From assembly GCF_013408245.1 (NCBI RefSeq), contig NZ_JACBYS010000005.1, positions 124,001-188,000 on the forward strand: a stretch of DNA of 64,000 bases, read 5' to 3'. The stretch comes from Duganella sp. 1224. Lineage in GTDB: Bacteria > Pseudomonadota > Gammaproteobacteria > Burkholderiales > Burkholderiaceae_D. Position numbers and translations under genes: made by a program. Below the pieces are notes generated by a model, which made no database searches, was not told the DNA's origin, and was given only the letters and a program-made list of their open reading frames with translations. Within the stretch, counting starts at the first letter, position 1; the number at the start of each line of letters is the position of its first letter. This document shows, piece after piece, positions 9,097-16,582 of this stretch.

Positions 9097-10062
9097 TTAC
9101 GGTTTGGCGCTATAGGGCAGGGGCATCCACTGGTATCCCTGGTCCAGCGCCTGCACATGGCCCAGGCCGGGGAAGGACAGGTGTGCCCCGCCGACCAGGT
9201 AGCCTTGCTTGGCCGCGTCCGATAGCCGGGTGGCGCGGGTGGCGCTGGCCGCGGCGGCGTCCACGTCGTAATCGATCGTCACTTCCGGGTGGCGGAACTG
9301 CACCTCCGCCGCGTGGATGATGTCACCCCACAAGTACAGTCGCTGGCCCTTGCTCTCCACCATGTAACCGTTCATGCCGGGCGTGTGGCCGTACTCCGTC
9401 ACGCTGTGGATGCCAGGGATGATTTCCGTATCGCCATCGAAAGTGCGCAGCATGCCCGCCGCCACGTACGGGTTCACGGTTTGCCGCGACTGCTGGAAGC
9501 TCAGGCGGCGCGTGCTGGGCGCCTGCGTTTCGTGCTGGACGTCGAGCCAGTAGGCCGGATCGCGCCGGTCGACGTACACCAAGGCTCGCGGGAAGACGCG
9601 CTTGCCGCCGACGCTCAGGCCGCCGGAATGATCGCCATGGATGTGCGTCAGCAGCACCACATCGATATCCTCCGGCGCATAGCCGGCGGCGCGCAAATTC
9701 GCCACCAGGCTGCCGGCGGTATCGCCGAAGAGTTCGCCCGCGCCGGTGTCGACCAGCACGCGCTGGCTGCCGGTGTCGATCAGGTAGCAGTTGATCGACA
9801 GCTCGACCGGCAAGGCCTGGTGCGCGTCCGCAAAGGCGCGGCGGACGGTGGCCGGATTGCTCATGATGCTGGACACGTCGCGCGACGCCACGCCATCGGA
9901 CAACACGGTGACGCGGAAGTCGCCCAGGCGCAGTCGGTAAAAGCCGGGTGTCTGTTGCGGCTGCCAGCCGCCGCCGCCGGCGGCGGTGGTTGCCGGCGCG
10001 GCGTTGGCGGGGCCGGCGATCAGCGCGGCGGCGAGGACAGCACGGGTGAGACAGTGGCGCAT
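9097..10062 (-). CDS. Secreted MBL-fold metallo-hydrolase (methyl parathion hydrolase/lactonase-like)
   Basis: 321 residues from the start chosen here, an ATG with AGGAGAA upstream, which opens a clean signal peptide (MRHCLTRAVLAAALIAGPANA). The frame extends 39 codons further upstream but those residues do not look like a protein start. The metal-binding motif HIHGDH is present (LTHIHGDHSGG), followed by further metal ligands (WGDIIHAAE region). The opening GFYRLRLGDFRVTVLSDG is typical of the family that includes organophosphate hydrolases and lactonases. The true substrate is unknown. It is transcribed away from a LysR regulator, its probable controller. Confidence 0.85.
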   Translation of the reverse strand: MRHCLTRAVLAAALIAGPANAAPATTAAGGGGWQPQQTPGFYRLRLGDFRVTVLSDGVASRDVSSIMSNPATVRRAFADAHQALPVELSINCYLIDTGSQRVLVDTGAGELFGDTAGSLVANLRAAGYAPEDIDVVLLTHIHGDHSGGLSVGGKRVFPRALVYVDRRDPAYWLDVQHETQAPSTRRLSFQQSRQTVNPYVAAGMLRTFDGDTEIIPGIHSVTEYGHTPGMNGYMVESKGQRLYLWGDIIHAAEVQFRHPEVTIDYDVDAAAASATRATRLSDAAKQGYLVGGAHLSFPGLGHVQALDQGYQWMPLPYSAKP

Positions 10063-10082
10063 ATCGTTCTCCTGCGGTAAGT

Positions 10083-10095
10083 GGACATGCTGTCC
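10083..10095. promoter_or_regulatory. Short inverted repeat upstream of MBL hydrolase gene
   Basis: GGACA-TGC-TGTCC, 5-bp perfect arms, 21 bases upstream of the hydrolase ATG. It could be a regulator site or part of the leader; role unknown. Confidence 0.3.
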
Positions 10096-10133
10096 ATGAT
10101 AGGCGCGCGCGATTGAAATGATAATTGCATATA

Positions 10134-10154
10134 ATTGGGAAAGATTATCCCAAT
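10134..10154. promoter_or_regulatory. Candidate LysR-type operator between hydrolase and LysR genes
   Basis: Perfect inverted repeat ATTGGGA-N7-TCCCAAT in the divergent intergenic region. It fits the T-N11-A pattern of LysR boxes and lies next to the LysR start, as expected for autoregulation plus control of the divergent hydrolase. Confidence 0.6.
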
Positions 10155-10155
10155 A

Positions 10156-11097
10156 ATGGCTCAATATAGCCCCATGCAAGCGGACTTGAACGACATCGTG
10201 GTGTTTCTCCGCGTGGCGGAGCTGGGCAGTTTCACCCAGGCCGCCCAGGCCTTGTTATTGCCCAAAACCACGGTCAGTCGCAAGGTGCGCGAGCTGGAAC
10301 AACGTCTCGGCGCGCAGCTGCTGCACCGGACCACGCGCCGTCTGAGCCTGACCCAGGCGGGCAAGCTTTACTTCGAGCATTGCCGGCAGATTCCCGCCAC
10401 CCTGCGCGACGCCGAATCGGCGCTGCGCGAAATACAGGGCCAGCCCGCGGGCAGCTTGCGGATCACCTGCCCCTATTCCGTCGCCATCAGCCTGCTGTCG
10501 CCGCTGCTGGGTGAATTCCACGGCCTGTATCCACGCATCCACGTCGACCTGATGCTGAGCCATCGCGTGGTGGACCTGATCAGCGACAAGGTGGACGTGG
10601 CCCTGCGCCTGGGCAACTTGCCCGATTCGTCGATGGTGGCCAGACGCCTGGCCGTGCTGCCGAACCGCGTGTATGCCAGCGATCTTTACCTGGAAAAATT
10701 CGGCGAACCCACGCATCCGGCGCAATTGCGCAACCATCGTGCGCTGGTGACGCGCGTGGCGCGTTCCGCCGCCGGCTATGCCTGGCTGATGCGCAACGGC
10801 GAGACCATGGAAAGTTTCGAGGTCACGCCCATCATTGAAGCGGATGATCCGGAGGTCCTCAAGGCGCCCCTGGCGGCGGGCGCCGGACTGATGATGGCCA
10901 CCGACCTGATCATGCACGACGAGGTCAAGGCGGGCCGCGTGCGGCCGATCCTGAGCGGCTGGCTGGGCCGCTGCCCGCCCTTGCATGCCGTGTTCCCGCA
11001 AGGCCTGGTCCAGCCGCCGGCGCTGCGCGCCTTCATCGACTTTCTCGTGAAAAAAATGGCTGACAGCAGCACCGTGTTGCGGGAAGAAGCGCTGTGA
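10156..11097 (+). CDS. LysR family transcriptional regulator
   Basis: 313 residues from the ATG at 10156; the ATG at 10174 (MQADLNDIVVFLRV) is equally possible, while an upstream TTG at 10135 lies inside the putative operator and is unlikely. The N-terminal winged helix-turn-helix is clear (LGSFTQAAQALLLPKTTVSRKVRELEQRLG), followed by the substrate-binding domain typical of the DsdA/AaeR-like subgroup (GSLRITCPYS, VDVALRLGNLPDSSMVARRL). It probably regulates the divergent MBL hydrolase. A gap of about 100 bases without clear features follows, before the end of the minus-strand hydrolase gene. Confidence 0.9.
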   Translation: MAQYSPMQADLNDIVVFLRVAELGSFTQAAQALLLPKTTVSRKVRELEQRLGAQLLHRTTRRLSLTQAGKLYFEHCRQIPATLRDAESALREIQGQPAGSLRITCPYSVAISLLSPLLGEFHGLYPRIHVDLMLSHRVVDLISDKVDVALRLGNLPDSSMVARRLAVLPNRVYASDLYLEKFGEPTHPAQLRNHRALVTRVARSAAGYAWLMRNGETMESFEVTPIIEADDPEVLKAPLAAGAGLMMATDLIMHDEVKAGRVRPILSGWLGRCPPLHAVFPQGLVQPPALRAFIDFLVKKMADSSTVLREEAL

Positions 11098-11203
11098 TGC
11101 CCGCCCCAGTGAGGCGCGATGAGCGTTGGCAATGCGATGGCCGATGGCATGCCGCCGGCAACGATGATTCAAGCTTATCGTGCGCTATGGCTGCATGGCT
11201 GCA

Positions 11204-12241
11204 TCAGGTGCGCCACTTGCCGCCGCGGGCCAGTGCGGCCACGGCGTCGGCGAAGGCGCGCGGGGCTTCCTGCGGCAGGTTGTGGCCGGCGCCGGGAATC
11301 TGGCGGTGCTGGCGCGGGCCGCTGAATCGGGCGGCGTCGGCGCGGCCGTCGGTGGCGGGCAGCAGGCCGTCCGCCAGCCCGTCCAGCGTGATGGCCGGCG
11401 ATTTGATCACCGGCTGGGCGGCCAGCAGGGCTTCCGTTTCCTCGTAATCGGGATAGCCGGCGGCCTGGCCCAGGCGGTGGCGGTAGGCGTGCAGCACCAC
11501 GTCCACGTAGTCGGGATTGTCAAAGGCCCGCGCCGCACGCGCAAAGCTGGCGTCGTCGAAGCGCCAGGCGGGCGAATTGTGTTTCCACAGCACGCGCGCG
11601 ATGGCCGCGCGGTTGGCGGTCAATCCCGCGCGGCCGCGCTCGGTCAGGAAGTAGTACTGGTACCACAGGCCGGCCTCCACCGGGGCCGGGGCCGGCGTGG
11701 CGGCACGGCCGATGTCCTGGATCAGGTAGCCGTTGACCGCCACCAGCCCGACGCAGCGCGTCGGCTTCATGGCGGCCGCCACGCAGGCGGCGCGGCCGCC
11801 CCAGTCGTAGCCGGCCAGCACCGCCTCCGGGATGTGCAGCGCGTCCATCAGGTCGATCACGTCCTGGCCCAGCGCGGCCTGCTGGCCGGCGCGCGGCGTG
11901 GCGGGGTCGAGGAAGCGGGTGCTGCCGTGGCCGCGCAAGTACGGCACGATCACGCGGTAGCCTTGCGCCGCCAGGCGCGGCGCCACCTCGGCGTAGCTGT
12001 GGATGTCGTAGGGGAAGCCGTGCAGCAGGATGACGGGATGGCCGTTCTCCGGCCCGGCTTGGTGGTAGCCGACGTCCAGCACGCCGGCTTCGACCTGCCG
12101 GGTCGGCATCCCGGCCAGCCGGCGCGCGGCGGCGGCGCTGGACGAGGCGGCGGCCGCCAGCGCCAGGCTGTCCAGCGACAGGCCGGCGGCCGCGCCGGCG
12201 GCGGCGCCCAGCAGCAGGCGGCGGCGTTGCAGCGGGTTCAT
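11204..12241 (-). CDS. Exported alpha/beta hydrolase, epoxide hydrolase-like, in bufferin operon
   Basis: 345 residues from the ATG that overlaps the stop of the upstream maturase gene as ATGA. The N-terminus MNPLQRRRLLLGAAAGAAAG resembles a twin-arginine signal. The oxyanion motif HGFPYD and the nucleophile motif GYDWGG (aspartate, not serine) place it with epoxide hydrolases and haloalkane dehalogenases; a catalytic His is in GAGHNLPQ. It is the last gene of a seven-gene minus-strand operon built round a bufferin-type peptide system. A hydrolase here is not part of the core system as known, so its role is open. Confidence 0.82.
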   Translation of the reverse strand: MNPLQRRRLLLGAAAGAAAGLSLDSLALAAAASSSAAAARRLAGMPTRQVEAGVLDVGYHQAGPENGHPVILLHGFPYDIHSYAEVAPRLAAQGYRVIVPYLRGHGSTRFLDPATPRAGQQAALGQDVIDLMDALHIPEAVLAGYDWGGRAACVAAAMKPTRCVGLVAVNGYLIQDIGRAATPAPAPVEAGLWYQYYFLTERGRAGLTANRAAIARVLWKHNSPAWRFDDASFARAARAFDNPDYVDVVLHAYRHRLGQAAGYPDYEETEALLAAQPVIKSPAITLDGLADGLLPATDGRADAARFSGPRQHRQIPGAGHNLPQEAPRAFADAVAALARGGKWRT

Positions 12242-13083
12242 GCCAGCGCCCCTTCGGCGCTGCCGGCCAGCCGGCGCGCGATGTCCAGCTCGCGCAGCAG
12301 CTCGGCCAGCGGCGGAATGTCGGCGTCGCGCTCGATCATGGTGGCGACCGGGCCGGCCAGCGTCATCACGCGCGCGTACAGCGCCCACACGGCGCGGCAG
12401 ACGTCGCGGTCGTGGGTGTCGATCAGGAGCTCGCCCGGCGTGTGGCCGGCCAGGTGGATTTGCCGCACGTGCCCGAACGGCAGGCCGGCCAGGTAGTCGT
12501 CCAGCCGGTAGCCGTGGTTGACCGCGCTGACGTAGATATTGTTCACGTCCAGCAGCAGGCCGCAGCCGGTGCGCGCGCACATCGCGGACAGGAATTCCCA
12601 CTCGCTCATCTCGGCCGGGGCGAAGCACAGGTAGCTGGACGGATTTTCAAACAGCATGGTGCGTCCTAGCGCCAGTTGCGCGCGGTCGATGTTGTCGCAG
12701 ACGATGTTCAGCGCCTCTTGCGTGTACGGCAGCGGCAGCAGGTCGTGCGAATTGAAGTTGTCGATGCGCGACCAGCTCAGGTGGTCCGACACGAACAGCG
12801 GGTCGATCTCGTCGGCCAGCGCGCGCAGGCGCCGCAGGTAGTCGCCGCGCAGGCCGTCGGCCGAGCCGACCGACAGCGACACGCCGTGCAGCGCCACCGG
12901 ATGGCGCGCGCGCACCTGGCGCAGAATGTGGCGCGGCTGGCCGCCGTCCACCATGAAATTCTCGGAGATGACTTCGACAAAATCAACCGCCACCGGCGTC
13001 TGCTGGTCGAGGAAGTCGGCGTAGTGTTCCTTGCGCAGGCCGAGGCCGAAGCCGGAAAAGGGGTTCATCGCGTGCCCGATCAT
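12238..13083 (-). CDS. bufB: DUF692/MNIO family bufferin maturase
   Basis: 281 residues. The protein has the family's conserved segments: FGLGLRKEHYADFL at the start, the metal-site segments ENPSSYL and DVNNIYVSAVNHGY, QIHLAGHT and DTHDRDV. This family (multinuclear non-heme iron oxidases, including MbnB, TglH and BufB) modifies cysteines of ribosomal peptides. The start at 13083 (MIGHAMNPF) or 13068 (MNPF) cannot be settled because neither has a strong ribosome site. It lies 51 bases after the Cys-rich precursor bufA2 and overlaps the following hydrolase by four bases. Inferred reaction: oxidative conversion of precursor cysteines into metal-binding groups. Confidence 0.88.
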   Translation of the reverse strand: MIGHAMNPFSGFGLGLRKEHYADFLDQQTPVAVDFVEVISENFMVDGGQPRHILRQVRARHPVALHGVSLSVGSADGLRGDYLRRLRALADEIDPLFVSDHLSWSRIDNFNSHDLLPLPYTQEALNIVCDNIDRAQLALGRTMLFENPSSYLCFAPAEMSEWEFLSAMCARTGCGLLLDVNNIYVSAVNHGYRLDDYLAGLPFGHVRQIHLAGHTPGELLIDTHDRDVCRAVWALYARVMTLAGPVATMIERDADIPPLAELLRELDIARRLAGSAEGALA

Positions 13084-13134
13084 AAAGGGAAAAACCGCGC
13101 GGCACGCCCGGGGCGCGCCGCGCGGGCGTGACGG

Positions 13135-13425
13135 TTATTTCTTCTTCGGCTCGGTCAGCGTGCCGCCGGCGGCCAGGCATTCGCTCTTGGTCTTGACCAG
13201 CACGCCTTCGCCCTTGCAGCTGTTCAGGCCTTTGCAATCGTTCTTGGCGGTGGCGCACAGGCTGGTGCCCTTGCAGGTGTTGATGCCGTAGCAGCGGCCT
13301 TTCGGCTCGGCGGCGTCGGCCGGCTTGTCGGCGGCTTGGGCGTGGGCGGCGGCGCCCAGGGCGCTGAGGGCCAGCAGCATCGAGGCGGCGGCGCGGGCGG
13401 AACGGGAGGCGGTGTTCTGGGTCAT
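13135..13425 (-). CDS. bufA2: Cys-rich secreted precursor, BufA2-type bufferin
   Basis: 96 residues with a signal peptide (ending near AHAQA) and six cysteines at 45, 51, 57, 64, 70 and 83. Five of them form a regular ladder: GRCYG, NTCKG, SLCAT, NDCKG, NSCKG. The repeated CKG/CYG pattern matches what is known of BufA2-type periplasmic bufferins, which bind copper after MNIO modification. The ATG has AAGGAG upstream. It sits directly before the DUF692 gene. Its cysteine spacing differs from the other precursor (15455-15739), so the maturase may act on two substrates. Confidence 0.8.
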   Translation of the reverse strand: MTQNTASRSARAAASMLLALSALGAAAHAQAADKPADAAEPKGRCYGINTCKGTSLCATAKNDCKGLNSCKGEGVLVKTKSECLAAGGTLTEPKKK

Positions 13426-13453
13426 GGTGTTCTCCTTGGTTGAAAAAAAATGG

Positions 13454-14212
13454 TTAGCGGCCGTGGGCCGCGTCGTCGATCACCTTCGCCACCTGGTCGG
13501 GTTGCGAGATGTAGGTCAGGTGGCTGCCCTTGACTTCGGTGACCTTGGCGCCGGCGCGCTGGTACATCCAGCGCTGCAGGTCCGGGCTCAGCGCGCGGTC
13601 TTCGGTGGACAGGATGGCGTAGCTCGGCTTGTGGTGCCAGGCGGCGGCCCAGATCTGCGTGTTGAAGGCGGCCACCGTGGCCGGCACCTGCGAGATCGCC
13701 ATGTAGTTGGTGCGGTTTTCCGGCAGGTCGGCGCCGACATCGGCGTGGAAGCGGGCCGGGTCGACGAACAGGTGGCCGTCCTGCGTCGGCCGGACGCTGT
13801 TGCTTGGCGACGGCATCGAGCCGATCACCTGCGCCACGCTTTCACCGATGTCCGGCAGCAGCGCCGACACGTAGACCAGGGCCTTCACCTTGTCGCGCTC
13901 GCCGGCGGCGGAGATCACCGCGCCGCCCGAGCTGTGGCCGACCAGCACCACCGGGCCGACCTGCTGGTCGAGGATGTCGCGGGTGGCGGCGACGTCGTCG
14001 TCCAGGCTGGTGTGGGGCTGCGCCGCCACCGTGACCTTGTAGCCTTTCTGCGTCAGGATGTCGTGGATCACGCGCCAGCCGGAGCCGTCGACGAACGAGC
14101 CGCTGACGATGACGATGTTCTTGACCGGCGCGGCGCTGGCGTTGGCGTTGGCGTGCAGCGCCGGTGCGGCGGCCAGGGCCAGCGCGGCCGCCAGGGTGGG
14201 GATGCGTTTCAT
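13454..14212 (-). CDS. Secreted alpha/beta hydrolase (esterase-like) in bufferin operon
   Basis: 252 residues. The signal peptide is [25 protein letters not shown]. The nucleophile elbow is GHSSGG (serine), with a candidate acid in STEDRAL and the catalytic His in [10 protein letters not shown], so the triad looks complete. It resembles small periplasmic esterase-like proteins often annotated only as alpha/beta hydrolase. The start overlaps the DoxX stop as ATGA, so translation is coupled. It is placed inside the operon, between DoxX and bufA2, and its substrate is unknown. Confidence 0.82.
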   Translation of the reverse strand: MKRIPTLAAALALAAAPALHANANASAAPVKNIVIVSGSFVDGSGWRVIHDILTQKGYKVTVAAQPHTSLDDDVAATRDILDQQVGPVVLVGHSSGGAVISAAGERDKVKALVYVSALLPDIGESVAQVIGSMPSPSNSVRPTQDGHLFVDPARFHADVGADLPENRTNYMAISQVPATVAAFNTQIWAAAWHHKPSYAILSTEDRALSPDLQRWMYQRAGAKVTEVKGSHLTYISQPDQVAKVIDDAAHGR

Positions 14213-14688
14213 GCGTTTTCTCCATCAGGTTGGGAAGGGTGCAGGCGGCGCCACAGCAGGTGGTCCAGCGACCACGCGCCGGCGCCGCGGGCGATCAGCG
14301 GCAGCAGCAGGCCGGCCCAGCTCAGGTGCGTGGGCCAGGCGTCCGGGTAGACGAAGATCTCGATCACCAGCGTCATGCAGAACATGCCGAGGGCGGCCGG
14401 CCGCGTCGCCAGGCCCAGCGCCAGCAGCACCGGCAAGAAGTTCTCGGCGGCGGTGGCCAGCTGCGCCGCCACTTCCGGCGGAATCAGCGGCAGCGCGTAT
14501 TCGCTGCGGAACAGGTCGTAGGTCGAGGGCTTGATGGTGAGGAAGCCTTCGACCTTGGTGCGGCCGGACAGGAAAAACACCGCGCCGATGCCGAGGCGGG
14601 CAATCAGCAGCAGCAGGCTGTCGGGCACGGCGCGCCGCAGCCAGGCGCGCCAGGCGGGCGCCGTGTCTTGCAGGTGGAGGGGGGTCAT
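14209..14688 (-). CDS. DoxX family membrane protein in bufferin operon
   Basis: 159 residues with about four hydrophobic helices. The first is [22 protein letters not shown], and the conserved RTKVEGFL...[19 protein letters not shown] follows, typical of DoxX. A DoxX-like protein (HvfX) is a known companion of DUF692/DUF2063 clusters. It overlaps the upstream DUF2063 gene and the downstream hydrolase gene by four bases each (ATGA), so the three are translationally coupled. The ATG has AAGGAA upstream. Molecular role unclear; membrane redox function is a common suggestion for the family. Confidence 0.88.
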   Translation of the reverse strand: MTPLHLQDTAPAWRAWLRRAVPDSLLLLIARLGIGAVFFLSGRTKVEGFLTIKPSTYDLFRSEYALPLIPPEVAAQLATAAENFLPVLLALGLATRPAALGMFCMTLVIEIFVYPDAWPTHLSWAGLLLPLIARGAGAWSLDHLLWRRLHPSQPDGENA

Positions 14689-15446
14689 AACATTCCTTCA
14701 GTCGGGGTGTCGATGCCGGTGATCAGTTCGGCGCCCAGCCAGTGCGCCAGCAGCGCGCCGGCCTGGGCGATGCCGTCCTGCTCGCCGCAGTGGTCAACCA
14801 GCCAGTCGCACAACTCGGCGAAGCGGCCGTCGCGCCGCACTTGCAGCAGCGCCGCGTACTCCAGCGGTTCGGCCATGCGCAGCACGCTGGTGCGGCCGCG
14901 CCGCCAGACGATGTAGCCGCCGGGCGCGGCCAGCATCTCGCCCTCCGGCGGCGGCCGTTGCTCCCACAGCGCGCTCCAGATGGCTTCGGCGTTGGTGGTG
15001 GCGGCGCGCAGCCTTAGCGACGGCGTCAGCCGCAGCACCGCGCGGTCCCAGTCCACCGCCGCCAGCCGCTCGGCCGTCAGCGGCGCGGCGTCCGCTGCCA
15101 CGAAGGCGGCGTTCAGCGCGTGCTCGATCCAGGCCAGCTCGTGCAGGTCCGGGTGGTTGGCGTAGGCTTGTTCCAGCGTGTGCTGGAAACCGTCGGCGTA
15201 GGCGTCCAGCGTCCAGCCGTGCGGCGGGCAGGCGTCGATGTGGCGCACCGCCATGCCGAGGAAGGCGTCCTCGCCCATCCAGCCGCGCAGCAGCGGAAAC
15301 GCGTGTTCGAGGCAGCCCGCCAGCTGGCTGCGGTAGTTGTTCTGGTACACCGCCAGCCGCGCGGCGGGTCCCAGGCGTTGCGCCAGCGCGGCGTCCGGCG
15401 CCACCAGCCAGGCGCCGAAATCGCGTTGCAGGTCGGCCAGTTTCAT
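14685..15446 (-). CDS. bufC: DUF2063 (HvfC/BufC-like) bufferin maturation partner
   Basis: 253 residues from [14 protein letters not shown]. The N-terminal DUF2063 domain is recognisable by [26 protein letters not shown] and [15 protein letters not shown]. Members act with the DUF692 enzyme, probably by presenting the precursor. The start lies 8 bases after the bufA1 stop; the frame extends upstream through bufA1 but that part is a shadow. The DoxX start overlaps its stop. In this operon it is separated from its expected partner bufB by three genes, an unusual order. Confidence 0.85.
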   Translation of the reverse strand: MKLADLQRDFGAWLVAPDAALAQRLGPAARLAVYQNNYRSQLAGCLEHAFPLLRGWMGEDAFLGMAVRHIDACPPHGWTLDAYADGFQHTLEQAYANHPDLHELAWIEHALNAAFVAADAAPLTAERLAAVDWDRAVLRLTPSLRLRAATTNAEAIWSALWEQRPPPEGEMLAAPGGYIVWRRGRTSVLRMAEPLEYAALLQVRRDGRFAELCDWLVDHCGEQDGIAQAGALLAHWLGAELITGIDTPTEGML

Positions 15447-15454
15447 CGCGGCGC

Positions 15455-15739
15455 TCAGCGTGGCGTCAGCGAGCCGTAGCCTTTCGGCGTCTTGATCTTG
15501 GTGCAGGTGCCCTTGTCGACCAGCACCCAGGCGTTGCCCTGGTAGTCGGTCTTGGCGGTGCCGGCGCAGCTGGTGCCGGCGCCGGCCGCGCAGTCGTTCT
15601 GGCCGGCCTTGGCGACGCCGTAGCATTTTTCGGTCGGCTTCTTGGCGGCGTCCTTGGCGTCGGCGGCCTCGGCGCTGCCGGCCAGCGCGGTCAGCGACAG
15701 CGCCAGTGCGGCGGCCAGGGCGGTGTGGGTGCGGTGCAT
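15455..15739 (-). CDS. bufA1: DUF2282 secreted precursor, BufA1-type bufferin
   Basis: 94 residues. The signal peptide ([25 protein letters not shown]) is followed by a short mature part with four cysteines at 39, 50, 58 and 79 in the DUF2282 arrangement: [17 protein letters not shown], then TSCAG, then GTC. DUF2282 proteins are the BufA1 bufferin precursors, copper-buffering peptides made from cysteine by an MNIO enzyme. It is the first gene of the minus-strand operon, and its ATG has GAGGAG upstream. The divergent neighbour is a NarL-type response regulator. Confidence 0.85.
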   Translation of the reverse strand: MHRTHTALAAALALSLTALAGSAEAADAKDAAKKPTEKCYGVAKAGQNDCAAGAGTSCAGTAKTDYQGNAWVLVDKGTCTKIKTPKGYGSLTPR

Positions 15740-15907
15740 GGTGTACTCCTCGTTATCGGATGAAAGGAAAGACAGCGAGGAGCAGTGTAGAAGCGGCGGC
15801 CCGATCTGCCATCCTTAGATCTCGATACCGCGCGCTCGTCCGATCGGGTAGGTAGGCCGGCGCCGATTTGTGGCAAAGTAGCGCTTTTCCGCTCTAGCGA
15901 AAGGCAG

Positions 15908-16576
15908 ATGCACATGGGGCCAGCACCAATCACCGTACTGATGGTAGACGATCATCCGATTTTTCTGGACGGCGTGGCCGGCGCGCTGGACGCGATGGAC
16001 GATGTGCGCCTGGTCGGCCGCGCCGGCACCGGCCAGCAGGCCATCGAGCTGCACCGGCTGCTGCGCCCGGACGTCACGCTGATGGACCTGCAGCTGCCGG
16101 ACATGCACGGCAGCGCCGCCATCAGCGCCATCCGCCGCGACAGCCCGGGCGCGCGCGTGATCGTGCTGACCACTTATGAAGGCGAGGCCCACGCGGCGCA
16201 GGCGATCCGCGCCGGCGCGGTCGGCTACATGCTGAAAAGCGCGGTGCGCCACGATCTGCAGGACACCATCCGCAGCGTACACGCCGGGCGCCGCCGCATC
16301 CTGCCGGCGGTGGCCTGCGCGCTGGCCGAGCAGATGCACACCGAGGCGCTGAGCCAGCGCGAGATCGAGGTGCTGCGGCTGGCCGCGGTCGGCAATACCA
16401 ACCAGAAGATCGGCGACCAGCTCGGCCTGTCCGAGGGCACCATCAAGACCCACATGAAAAACGTGATGGCCAAGCTGCAGGCCAAGGACCGCACCCACGC
16501 GGTGCTGCTGGCGATCCAGCGCGGCATCATCAGCATGGGCGCCGGCGGCCGCCTGCCGCCGGGCCTGCGGCTGTAA
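15908..16576 (+). CDS. NarL/FixJ-type response regulator
   Basis: 222 residues. The receiver domain has the acidic pair D14-D15 (MVDDHP), phosphoacceptor D60 (TLMDLQLPD) and K110 (GYMLKSA). The LuxR-type helix-turn-helix (LSQREIEVLRLAAVGNTNQKIGDQLGLSEGTIKTHM) forms the C-terminal third. ATGs at 15908 and 15914 are both possible. The gene converges on a propeller sensor kinase with only six bases between the stops, so the two are the obvious pair. Being divergent from the bufferin operon, it may control it, but no binding site can be named. Confidence 0.92.
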   Translation: MHMGPAPITVLMVDDHPIFLDGVAGALDAMDDVRLVGRAGTGQQAIELHRLLRPDVTLMDLQLPDMHGSAAISAIRRDSPGARVIVLTTYEGEAHAAQAIRAGAVGYMLKSAVRHDLQDTIRSVHAGRRRILPAVACALAEQMHTEALSQREIEVLRLAAVGNTNQKIGDQLGLSEGTIKTHMKNVMAKLQAKDRTHAVLLAIQRGIISMGAGGRLPPGLRL

Positions 16577-16582
16577 CTCGCG

